Shown in pieces: positions 1 through 11,827 of a DNA stretch of 64,000 nucleotides; the stretch's first letter is position 1; each line of letters opens with the position of its first letter. The notes under the pieces are model-generated. The model made no database searches, had not been told where the DNA came from, and saw only the letters and a program-made list of their open reading frames with translations. Source of the DNA: Chrysomallon squamiferum (taxonomy: Eukaryota; Mollusca; Gastropoda; Neomphalida; Peltospiridae); assembly GCA_012295275.1 (NCBI GenBank), contig CM022674.1, forward strand, positions 10,802,675-10,866,674, written 5' to 3'. The position numbers and the translations under genes were made by a program.

Positions 1-138
1 AAAAATACAGTTAAATATACACTGTCTTCTGCTGCATTCAATTAGTTCTGACAACATGACTTCAGTACCACAGAATGTTACTAAATGTATGTAACTGTAA
101 AAACTGTATGCATATTTTTTTGTTTGTTTTTCTTACAG

Positions 139-968
139 GTGACACAAATATCAAGTTCAAAGGATCTCACAGTTACCTGTACAACATCATGTCAGGAACC
201 ACACCCATTGTTATCCATGGAAACGGGCCAATAAAGGTTAATATTTCACTCATAGTTTGTTTTTGAAATATGTTTTATACTTAATGTGATGATATTTTGT
301 TCTGTCATACATATTCATTAGTTTACATAAGTCACATGATACCTGAATATGTTGAGTGTTTTAATTAATATGTAAATGAAAAATAGAATAAAACTGTTAT
401 AATTAAAAATGACATATTGAAAATACAGTAAGAATTTTTATTTATTATTTGGTGGTCTGTTACAAATGTTATTATTTACAAATCACTAAGTGATATTGTT
501 GCAAAATTGATTTGTTTTAAATTAAATTCATTATTTATAAAATCCTATGATATAAATAAATCCTTAATTTTATTTGAAATATTTTTTTCAACTCTTCTTA
601 ATATGGTAAGAAACTGATGACTGTCATTTTTTAAACTAAAATGTTCTTGTAGGTGGAGTTTAACAGAATGGCAAACTACCTTGCAGACGGATGGACTGTC
701 AGCTCAGGCTGTCAGTCGTGCAGACAGGACACAATCAGCTTGAAGTCTCTGAAGGTGATTTTTTAACTTCATCTAACTGAACACTTCAGTTTGTTACTTT
801 ACCTGCTGTTTGTGAATTGTGTATAAAGTTTACAATTTTGAATTCTCAGCTTAAATTGTTTTGCCTTTATAAAATGATTTAAACAATTAGAATCATTAAC
901 TGAATAATAGAAATAATACTCGGTATTCATTAAATATATATTATTACCATTATTATTATTATTGTTAC

Positions 969-1032
<64 letters not shown>

Positions 1033-4000
1033 TGTAACTGTATTTAATTTTATTATAATTTTTTAGAAGTCAGACTATCCCACAGTTGTGATGGCTTTGT
1101 TTGTTGAACACAACACAGCTTTCGTTGAAGAATACTTCCAACATGTCTCTGAACTGAATTATCCAAAGAATAAAATTGATCTTTTTATTCACAATAATGT
1201 AAGTATAATTCTTTCAAGTGTTTTTTTAGATGTTTTTATTTGATTGTTGAGATTGTCATGGTGTATTTATCTTCTCTTAACACTGTTATAATTAATACCT
1301 CCAGCTAACTAAAATAATATTCTAATATATTATTTTTTATTTTTTTACCTTACAGACAATTTACATTGTTCTTTGCATACAGTCTTATAACTCTAATGTT
1401 CTCCTGATCTCTACAGTTCCATTTTCCTTGTCAAATAGTTGATTTGTTCTTCATATAATTAATTCAGCTGTTCTTTTCTCTCTCATTAATTGTTTTCACT
1501 CGTAACAAATATGTTGAACTTTTATCACAAGTTACAACATAGTAAAACATTTATTTCATATAAAAACTTAGTAAAACTTGTGGTACATGTAACAACTTAG
1601 TAAAACTTTTATTACATATAAAAACTGAGTAAAACTTTTATTAGGTGTAACAACTCAGTAAAACATTTTCATGTGTAACAAATTAATTTAACTTTTTTTC
1701 ACAAACCACAATTGTTCTCACTTTTAGTAAGCCACAAATATTCTCACATTTAACACATCACAACTAATGATAGGATACAACATATGTTACACAGCTGATA
1801 ATGTAAAACAAATGTTTGCTATTGAACTACAGGTAGAGAGACACAGCAAAGTAGTATCAAAGTTTGTGGAGCAACACAAAGACGAGTACAATTCTGTTAA
1901 CTCTGTTGGACCATATGAAGAAATCAGTGAGGGAATGGCTAGAAACTGGGCTGTGTAAGTTACTTTCCTTCATAACTTGTTAACGTTAAAACAAAGGTAA
2001 ACATTTCAAACCAGTTTTTGGATGGATTATTGTAAGCAGTGTAGACACCAGGGAGGGAATTTAAGAAACTAGGCTACATAAGTAACATTCCTTGATATTA
2101 TCTTTAATATTAAAAAAGGTTAAATTTGGATCTGGGGAAAAAAAAAATAATATATATATATATATATATTATATATATTGGAGAGAATATAAATATTTTA
2201 ATATGTCATCTGTGATATGAGCAACAGGTTAACATGGTAACAGAGGTAGACCACATTTCAGTACTGTGTTTTTTAACAATGTGAGGAGATATCAGCTTTC
2301 AAGTGACTGCTTGAGGGAAACATCAGAAACTGGTCTGTGTAAAAATTATTTAGCTCATGTTTCTAATACAGTATTTGTTACAAGTTTAACTGTGTAATTG
2401 TTTTGAAGTATTCTGGTTTCACCAGCTTTTAAAGTGTGCAAGATTGTAATTATTATTATTATTTTTGTTTTGCCAGCGAGGAATGTATAAAGAAGAACAA
2501 TAATTACCTGTTTGTTGTTGACTCAGATGCTCAACTCACAAATAAAGATACTCTGCAGCTCCTCATTGAGCAGAACAGGTGAGATAATTAACTTTTTATT
2601 ATTTAATATATATTTTATTAATGTGATGTTTCTTATGATTTCTTACTTTTAGTATTATTATTATTTTTAATGATTCTGGAGATGTTTAACAGAAAAACCA
2701 TGGACAGTTATTATTTAATTTTATGTTCAAGCTGTAATATGCAGGTATGAAATATCTTGAATATTTCACACACAAAAATGAATAGATACTATTTTCTAAT
2801 TCTAGTTATTATTATTATTATTATTTTTTAATAAATATTTGGGAAACATATTGAGAATCATTTTTATTTGATATAAAATGTTGTTATTGGTTTTAGAACT
2901 ATTATCGCACCTCTGTTGATCCGACCAGGAAAACTGTGGTCAAACTTCTGGGGAGCAATCGGTGACTCTGGTTTCTACGCAAGGTCCATGGACTACCACG
3001 AAATAGTAGAAAACACCAAAAAGTAATTTTCATTCATTTTAGTTTTTGTTGTCTTTTTCTCTTTCCTTTTTATTCTGTTTATATCAAATATACTTTTTTT
3101 TCCCTGAATTCATCCTTCTTCTCCAATTTCAAATATTAAGACAGTTAATTTAGAAAAAAGAACAACTGAATACAAAATAGTTATATCATTTTTATATTTT
3201 TCAAAATTTATTTTTTAATGTTTTGTGCAGAGGTCTATGGAACGTTCCGTTTATCAGCATCTCATACTTGATCCAGGGACGTCAGCTGGATCAGATGAGA
3301 GATGCTTACACAAAACACAACCTGGATCCTGACATGTCTTTCTGTAAGCAGCTTAGAGAGCAGGTTTGTATGTGTGATATTTTCATATAGGTGCAGAAGC
3401 TGCCATATTTCATCATACGTACCTACAGTAATTGATAGCAAAAATTTTACTCACTAATTTTTTTGTTATGCTGTACATGGATTTATGGATTTAGAATGCT
3501 GTAACAGATAAAAATAATGATCAAGATTTCAGAAACATTAACTTTTGTTAAGTATTCTGTAAAATTTGAAAAATAGTTTTTTCCATGTTTTTCTGCTTTG
3601 AAGTCATTATGCTTCTACAACTATTCTTAACTGACTTGTTTTCAGGGAACATTCATGTTTGTGTCGAATGAGAAGTATTTTGGTCATCAAACAAACAGTG
3701 ACAATTATGATCCAAATCATCTGCATGACGAACTCTACCAGATATTTGATAATGCACTCGTGAGTAATCCCCCTTAATTTCATTGTTTGGTGTTATAAAA
3801 TGTTTATCTCCCATGGTTTTACTGAGTTATTTCCCTTTCTTTTCTTACATTTGTCCATGAATTGTGAAAAACTTTGTCTTTTATTATATTCTCCATGTCT
3901 GAAATCTTTATAGTTTCATTGTTAGCTCAGTTATTGGAGGATCAAGGTTCAAATCCCCTCTATGATGATTTTGTAAACTATTTAAATTTGTTTTGTTTGT

Positions 4001-7000
4001 TTATTTGTTCATTTGAATTCATTCATATGTTTACTTGTTTATTGGAAAAAAAATAAAAATAATAAAAAGTTCAAATAAATAAACAGTATACAAATATTAA
4101 ACATTAATTTAATCATTTTTTTATCATGGAATATGCATGGTTGTCTGGCTAGAAAATACTGTTTAGGCAGTTTCTGTTCTATGTTTTAATTCAGGACTGG
4201 AAACAGCGATATATCCACGAGGACTACTCTCGCCAGCTGGCAGATGGTTACGTGAATGAACAAGTAAGAATTCATTTAATATTATCTGATTATAACTGTT
4301 ACACAAACTAAACAGTGAAACTCTGAACTGCTGCGCTACCACAAGAAAACTGCTTTAGATTAACTCTTTATATTTGTTATTCTAATTATTTTTTATTATT
4401 AATCACATTAAATGGAGTAGATTATTATTATCATTATCACTATCACTATCACTATCACTATTATTATTATTATTATTGATACACAGTGGCTGTTATTATT
4501 GTTAATGTTGGCTATATATTTTGCTGATAATCACTAAAATGAAAGTACATAACAAGGTAAATAGTAATTTTTTGTTTGTTAATATCTTTAATACTGTTAT
4601 TAATAATAAATGAATTTATTGTTGATACTGTTCAGAGTATTGTTGTGTTATTTTACAGTTATTGTTATTCAACTCTAATCTTTAATTTAATTATCACTGG
4701 TTTTGTTTAACTGATATTTTTCTTCCAGCCCTGTCCTGATGTTTACTGGTTTGCTATTTTCAAACCTCAGTACTGTAATGAGCTTATTGAGGAAATGGAG
4801 AACTATGGACAGTGGTCAGGTGGAAAAAATCAGGTGAGTCCTGGACGACATCAGCATAAATTTCAGTTTATGACACCTCAGTGGGTGTGATAATCAGTAT
4901 AATGTGATATTTTACATACTGCAATTATCATGTCTGTGTAGTTCATATCTTGAGTTTGTGAATTATTAGTTTATGTCTGACATGATTTTTGTTCCTACAG
5001 CAAACTCATTATTGATCACAATATTCCTGATTCATTTTTTAAATCTCATTTATATCTCTAATTCATTTTCAGTTCTTGTTTTTAGACTCATTATTATTAT
5101 TATTTTTGATATAGAGAATATTAATTCATATCAATTCTTATTTTCAGGACAGTCTGTTTCAGGTTCCATGTTTGATTCTGTTGTCTCTGAACAGGACGTA
5201 TATTCATACTGATTCATTTCCATGGTTTTGTTACTTGATTCTAAGCTTGTCTATTTCTAGGATATTCGTCTGGCTGATTATAGGACATATATTCTTACTG
5301 ATTCATTTCCATGGTTTTGTTACTTGATTCTAAGCTTGTCTATTTCTAGGATATTCATCTGGCTGATTATAGGACATATATTCTTACTGATTCAATTCCA
5401 TGGTTTTGTTTGATTCTAAGCTTGTCTATTTCTAGGATATTCATCTGGCTGATTATAGGACATATATACTGATTCATTTCCATGGTTTTGTTACTTGATT
5501 CTAAGCTTGTCTATTTCTAGGATATTCATCTGGCTGATTATAGGACATATATTCTTACTGATTCAATTCCATGGTTTTGTTACTTGATTCTAAGCTTGTC
5601 TATTTCTAGGATATTCATCTGGCTGATTATAGGACATATATTCTTACTGATTCATTTCCATGGTTTTGTTACTTGATTCTAAGCTTGTCTATTTCTAGGA
5701 TATTCGTCTGGCTGGTGGGTACGAGAATGTGCCGACTGTTGACATACACTTCAAACAGCTGGGAATGGAGCCATCCTGGCTGGAGTTTCTCCGTGTGTAC
5801 GTCCAGCCACGCTGCAGCATGCCGCCTACATCGGCTACTTTAATGATGTAAGTTGTTTATTTTGTAGGACCCACGGTTACCCAGCGGGTATGAAAATGTT
5901 CCCACCGTTGATATCCACATGAAGCAGATTGGAATGGAAAATCAGTGGTTGCATTTTCTCAAGGAATATGTTATGCCATTGCAGCAAAAAGCTTTCACTG
6001 GATATTTCTCTGATGTGAGTTGCCAATGGTTACCACATGCATGATGTAGCTAGAGTTCTGAGCATTGTACAGTGATAATAATGATAATGATAATAATGAT
6101 AATAATAATGTTAATAATGATAAAGATAATGTTAATGAGATGAAGAATTAAAGAAAGCTTGGTGAAGTAAATTTAAATGGTATTACAAATTGTTAATGAA
6201 ACATCTTTAATCTGTTGTAATTGTATTTACATTTATAAAATTCTGTAACAAAAAGTTAGTTTTTAAAAAAATTGAAAAAGTGCATGAAAAATATTTGTAA
6301 AAGACCCTTCAAAAACTTCATTGAAAAAGTCTCATTAAACAAGATTTATCTGATTTAATAAAAAAAAATATTTTTGGTTGAGTTTATCCTTTTCTCACTG
6401 ATGAAAAACATTAAATAATGAATTGGAGTCAGATAGTAAAATTCAATCTCTGTGAAGCTGCAGTTACACTAATGCAATACAAAGTGGAAGACAGCCACAC
6501 AAGTTACTCTTTTCAGAATTCTGATTAGGTAAAAGATGTGAAAAATAAATTGACAGAAAATCTGTTTTACTGCACATTCTTACTTTGCTCTCCTACCTGT
6601 GCAGATGCTTTCCAACACATCAGTAAAATGAATTTACACATCATATGTGTGTAACCCAAATTTGTTTTATATGTGCATTAACAAAACAGCACATTCTAAA
6701 TTATTTTGACTGCCAGTCATTAACACTTAGCAGTTGAAATACACAAAGAAACTCCATTGAGAGGGATAGATCTAGCTACCTCTCAAACCTGGGTCTACAA
6801 CAGTGAGTTTTGAAAGTGTTAAGAATATTTACCTTTTTATCCTTTGTTATAGTTTCACTCATCATTTATTGATATAATTACTGAAATATTTATATAGTTG
6901 GTTGACAAATAATAAAATAATTTCAATAGATGTGTACTGGTTTATTGTGTAAATTATTATATTTAAAATAACTGTATTTTAATTAGAAATGCATCTAGGT

Positions 7001-7107
7001 GTGTTTGTGTGTGTTTTTATGATATTTGTGTATCTTTCTATCTATATATGCATATATATTATTTGTCTGTTAAATCTCTGTCTATCTATCTCTCTGAACA
7101 TCTTTCT

Positions 7108-7142
<35 letters not shown>

Positions 7143-7999
7143 CACACATGTGTATATATGTGATATATGGTTTTAGAAAAATAGTCTAAATAAAATAATC
7201 TGTATACTGGTTACATATTTGACCAGTTCATACGTCTTACTTACTCAGTGTTATTTGTTATTTTCTGTTGTACCTTTCAGCCTCCTCATGCTGTGATGAA
7301 TTTTGTGGTGAGGTACAAACCAGATGAGCAGCCTTTTCTGCGACCACACCACGACTCCTCCACCTACACCATCAACGTGGCCCTCAACAGAGTCAACACT
7401 GACTTTGAGGTAATGTTGTTAACAGCATGAATGCAAACATGATTAGTGCCTGGAATAAGCAAGCTAAAGATGATGAATCTGCAGTATTATGTAAATGTAA
7501 AAATTACTCTGTAGTGTGTGTGTGTGTGTGTGTGTTTGCATTTGTGTTTGTCATTTAATGCAGAATTAATACTTTTTATATTATTTTATTTCATATATTG
7601 ATTACAGATACAATAAGAAAAGAAAATATTAATAGCATTCATTTTCTAACAGAATAAAATGAATGAACATTAAATTTAATTTTATATTGTCTAGTATAGA
7701 AGAATGTATCTGGGATATTTGAAATTAATAATTCAGTATTTGTTACATACAGTAAACAAAAATATATTAAACTAAAGGTATAATGATAAAAATATCACAG
7801 AAATGAGAAACTCATTTTAAGAGAAATGAATTGTTGTATTCAGGGAGGAGGTTGCAGGTTCATTCGCTACAACTGCAGCATCACGTCGCCGAGACAGGGC
7901 TGGATGTTCATGCATCCTGGACGACTCACCCACTACCATGAAGGACTCCGTGTTACCAAGGGAACCAGATACATCATGGTCTCCTTCGTTGACCCTTAG
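139..7999 (+). CDS. PLOD: Procollagen-lysine 2-oxoglutarate 5-dioxygenase (lysyl hydroxylase), 5'-partial, 13 exons
   Basis: Fe(II)/2-oxoglutarate enzyme that hydroxylates collagen lysines in the ER. Exons, each with AG/GT borders: 139-236, 653-754, 1067-1198, 1833-1954, 2477-2578, 2897-3022, 3231-3363, 3646-3759, 4195-4263, 4729-4833, 5868-6014 (exon 11B; alternative 11A at 5699-5847), 7281-7409, 7844-7999. With 11B the sum is 1535 nt: two bases completing a codon, then 510 residues and TAG, all in frame. The earlier exons match the family's accessory glycosyltransferase-like region (VIHGNGP near the start; VVDSDAQL in exon 5). The C-terminal lysyl hydroxylase domain keeps the iron ligands: H and D in RPHHDSS (window residues 439 and 441) and the second H of THYHEG (491). 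The 2OG-binding Arg is in KGTR (501). The end, SFVDP, is the normal family C-terminus. The signal peptide and N-terminal glycosyltransferase part lie before the window. Family identity is very sure; which vertebrate paralogue is closest cannot be said. Confidence 0.96.
949..1033 (+). repeat. (ATT)n microsatellite
   Basis: Nearly pure ATT repeats, ending about 33 bp before the PLOD exon at 1067 and so forming part of the region around its branch point. Confidence 0.95.
1525..1720 (+). repeat. Degenerate ~42-bp tandem repeat in PLOD intron
   Basis: Four or so diverged units built on AACTTAGTAAAACTTTTATT followed by ACATATAAA or TGTGTAACA. It occupies most of the intron between the exons ending at 1198 and starting at 1833. 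No coding potential seen. Confidence 0.6.
3917..3966 (+). repeat. Possible tRNA-derived SINE fragment
   Basis: TTAGCTCAGTTATTGGA resembles a pol III A box / D-arm, and GGTTCAAATCCCC resembles a B box / T-arm. They are only about 8 nt apart, too close for a tRNA, as if the anticodon region had been deleted. It sits in a PLOD intron. Short and degenerate, so uncertain. Confidence 0.35.
5190..5715 (+). repeat. 89-bp minisatellite containing copies of the exon 11A splice junction
   Basis: Five tandem units, with junctions TTTCTAG/GATATTC at 5261, 5350, 5436, 5521 and 5610, precede the true exon 11A junction at 5699. Spacing is 89, 86, 85, 89 and 89 bp. Each unit has polypyrimidine plus AG followed by the first 16 bases of exon 11A, then a non-exonic spacer (ATTATAGGACATATATTC...) instead of exon sequence. 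Copies are nearly identical, so the array is young. The first and last junctions read ATTCGTC; the middle ones ATTCATC. Confidence 0.92.
5699..5847 (+). CDS. PLOD: PLOD alternative exon 11A, out of frame by +2 nt
   Basis: Acceptor TATTTCTAG precedes GATATTCGTCTGGCT and donor GTAAGT follows at 5848. The translation [20 protein letters not shown] and onward aligns with exon 11B and with the same segment of PLOD proteins. The exon is 149 nt where 147 is expected. After VYVQP the homologous reading [12 protein letters not shown] lies in the +2 frame, so two extra bases (CG/GC near 5790-5800) break the frame. Used as written it would end in ATGATG and shift everything downstream. It could be a decaying duplicate exon, a poison exon that triggers nonsense-mediated decay, or a sequence error. 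The gap to 11B is only 20 nt, so both cannot be joined by ordinary splicing. Confidence 0.75.
5868..6014 (+). CDS. PLOD: PLOD alternative exon 11B (intact)
   Basis: 147 nt, phase 0 at both ends, bounded by TTTTGTAG and GTGAGT. It encodes [20 protein letters not shown] and continues to GYFSD. This is the version that keeps the reading frame from exon 10 (ending GGKNQ) into exon 12 ([10 protein letters not shown]). It is paralogous to 11[12 protein letters not shown] is identical, the C-terminal half is diverged. The segment lies just N-terminal of the iron-binding core, so a choice between 11A and 11B would alter the surface near the active site. That functional reading is inference. Confidence 0.9.
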
Positions 8000-10600
8000 A
8001 ACAGACTGCCATTGCTTGACCCTTAATGTTTTCTTTTCTTTCTTTTATTTTTGAAATTTGTTGATCTCTTGTCCACCTTTTTTGGATGTTTGATTATTAT
8101 GAAAAAAAGATAAAAATTTAAAAAAGGTAAAAAAAGAAAAATGTTCTATAGTAAAGAGTTGTTACTAATTCTTGTAATATTGGTGCTAATTTAGGTTAAG
8201 AATGGAGGAAATGATGGAGTGAATTTCTCAAAAATGACAGGATTTTGTTGACTGGTGCTGATGTTATATAAAAATATATTTTACATGTGGTGCTAGGTTA
8301 CTACACACAGGTCACAAACACATGGTGAATATCTAATGTAGTCTACTGGTCACATGGTCACAGTATTTTTTTTATTTTTAATTAGTTGAATATGTTTTAT
8401 AAGTAAGAATAAAAACAATAAATGTCTGTTTTTGGAATTATTTGTAGTAAAAAAAATTTTCTATTAATTTAGTTAAAAGGTTAATCAAAATAGAAATTAT
8501 TGATCTTGGTTACAAGTATCATTTAAATTGTCTTGCTTATATACAGTATAAAGGTGAAATAACAGTAAAGCTTTAACATGCTTTTTTCTTCTACTATTTG
8601 TATGAGTTTTTCCTGATTTAAAACATTAGTTCTGTATTCTATAGTGCTAGGTTTTCAAAGTTCTTTTGCTTTAAACAATATATTGGATTTTAATTTGTTA
8701 ATGTTTTTTTAAGTGCCAAATAAAATCAAAACTTTATAATGATCTTGATGAGTACAGTTAAACCATGTTTGAAAAGTTGGTTTCAGATATCTCTTAACAA
8801 TGTGAGTTGTGATTTATACATTTACTATACAATCTGTATTTTTAAACTTTAGTCAGTAGTAATTCAGTTTAGTTCAGGGTTGTTATATTAATATCATATC
8901 AGTTCTTCCAATTGGTAAATATTCTTTATTTTTTCTTTTAAAAAAAAAGAAGAAAAATATAAAAAGAAATATGAGAAAGTAAATACTAGTTAATATCTAT
9001 GTATATAGATCTGACTTTAAATTCAGGATTTGTTGCATTACTAAACATATATATAGTAAGCTTTACATGTGTTTATAGTAAAAAAAAAATCATGGTGCAT
9101 TTACTATTACTAGATATATGTTAACATTACCTATATTTGTATGCTATATTGTGAGCAATCAACTTGTGTCAAATAACAGTAATAAATTCTACATCAGTTT
9201 TCATTACACATTTATAATGAGATTTATTACCTGTTTTCAGTGGTATTTAATACCTGGTTTAATATCATGACTGTGTTGTGTTACTGACAGGTAAATGATT
9301 TTATTAAATTATTTCAGTCATCACTTAACGAATGGCAGGAGTGATGTAAATTTGGTTTACTATTATTCTCAGTTCTGGATTATTTTCACATTAGGTTACA
9401 CATGAAATAATAATTTTTCAGTTTATTATATTTTTCATACTAATTTTTGTACTACTTTTTCACTTTGATGTATGAAATAATTAGTATTATTTTTAGCCAA
9501 AAATTATTTAGTTTATTATTTAAAAAAATGAAATCCAAAAAAAAAAAAAAAAGAGAGTAAAAAGAAAGAATTTAAATTAAAAAACAAACAGCAAACAGCA
9601 AACAACATCTGTATATGAAATATATAAAAAATAGATATTAATTACAGAAATTTCAAAGTTGATGTTTATTGAATAGAGATAGCATATTAATCTTTTTGAT
9701 ACTTTTTAATATACAGTGTATATAGAATTTAATTTCTTTTTCTTTTTTTGAACCTGTTATTTGTATTTTTTCTGATATATTGTTAATGATTTTATTTTTC
9801 AAATATTGTGCCAAATATCAATCTTGCAAATAAGGCACTGTGCATATAGTAAACAAAAATATATTAAACTGAAGGTATAAGCATACATTTGCTATAAAAA
9901 CTATTTTAAAAATTGAAAAGAATTAAAATAATATTTTTAGATAATAACCTGGGAAATATATTCTTGTTTGCTTTATGTGTAGGCTTAGAACGTTCAGCAG
10001 TGTAATCATGTACTTATTTTTTATTTATTTTTTATTCTTAATCTTAAAAACATACAATAAAGGTGTGTTAACAATATATTAAATATAACATGCTGCATTA
10101 TGCAAAACTGTTAATGTTGTATTAAAGGATATTAAATTCTAACCATGTCCAAATTATTAATTACAGTATAATCACTGTTAAAATTGTTAGTTATAATTTT
10201 TCTAGAATTCTTTTTTAGAATATTTTATAAAAGTGATTTAAATGTATGTTTTAAAGAGAAGAAAATATAAAAAAACATTTCTATTTTGTATAAATAAAAA
10301 ATTAACTATATTTTTTAAAACTCCTATATTCAGATCATTACAAAAAATACTAGTTGTTTATAGCATAAACATGTTTACAGTTAATACTATGTTAACACTG
10401 TTAAAATGTTAATTCTGTTTATAACCACTTCAACATATATATGAATGAAAGGGTGTAACCACATTGAACATTTATAACTTTTATAAATATAAATGTTTAA
10501 GCAATTTTTTTTATGATTGTATGAATTTATACTACTTTTTCAAAATGTGTATTTGATATCTTTGTGATATTTTCAAATAAAGATTTGTAATAAGCACAAA
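8000..10600 (+). other. Probable PLOD 3' UTR, AT-rich
   Basis: No open frame or splice pattern follows the PLOD stop. The stretch is AT-rich with A and T runs. A textbook AATAAA at 10576-10581 is a reasonable polyadenylation signal; earlier candidates exist (for example AATAAA near 8418). A 32-bp segment at 9848-9880 also occurs at 7751-7782 in the last PLOD intron with one mismatch. The UTR extent is inference. Confidence 0.45.
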
Positions 10601-11795
10601 TATATGTATTTCATTTTCATTCTCTTCTTAAAATGAAAACAAATAAAAATACAATTACAAAACAGTGTTAAACATCACAGACTGAGTCAGTTCATATTCT
10701 ATTTTCAGTTCTAAACTGGTGCCCCATGATTATTAAAGAACATCAGTGTACATGTTGTTAGTGCAATTACACATCTAAGTTTTCTTCAGTGATATATTAA
10801 ACACAGTCCCAGTGTTGGCACTTGTATTAGTTATTAAAGGCCATCATCTAAGGTTTTCTGTGAAGAATATACTGTCTGGTTGTCTGATGTTTATTCCTCT
10901 TCTTAGAATGAATGATACACTTTAATAAACTGGAATATATATTATTGCCATTTTATTATGTCAGAATTATAAAAATGTTCTATTTACCATCTGTAGAAAA
11001 AAAAAATAGACTAAAGATTATTATAATAAATATTTGACATCTAAAAGAATAATAATAAAAAAAGAATCCTTTAAAAACAACAAGCTGGCAAATATTTTCT
11101 GCCTTCAAGATAAAGAAACTAAAAATCTCTAGTTGTATCTATTATTTTTTCAATAATTAATAACTTGGCATAAAAAGAAATATTCCAGGAATTTTAAAAA
11201 CATTTTAGAAAATGAATGATGTTTAAAAAAGACCCCAAAACATTAAAAAAACATCATAAACATAACCCAAGACTGAAAACTTCACAATGATGTAAGCTGA
11301 AAATAATTTTTGAAATTTACACATGAATATGTGGATTTGTCAAATTCAGTGAAGAGCAAAAGCAGTTTGTACTAAAATTTTATTCAGCACAGTATTGTCA
11401 GTTACATCAGAAATACAAAACAGAACATTTATAAATAACAGTGCATACATATTCTTAATAAAATAAAAAATAAAATGATAATACAAAAACAATCAGTACA
11501 GTCAAATCACTCAACGTAAAACCCAAACAAACGCACAGACATACAGCTGTTTTATTTTGTTGTTGTTCATGCATGTTTTTTGTGTATGAAAATGTATGTC
11601 AATATTAAATACTTTGATCAGATATGTCATGCATCAAACAACAAAGTACTAACCATTCATGCAGGACACATCATACAGTATGTTACAATATTAAGCGTTT
11701 TATATTAAAAATAAAAACAAATTACTATGATATATATTAGAACTAGCAGTCAAATGGCCAACAGGGGTGGATTTGTTTTAAAATGTCTTATATAA

Positions 11796-11827
<32 letters not shown>

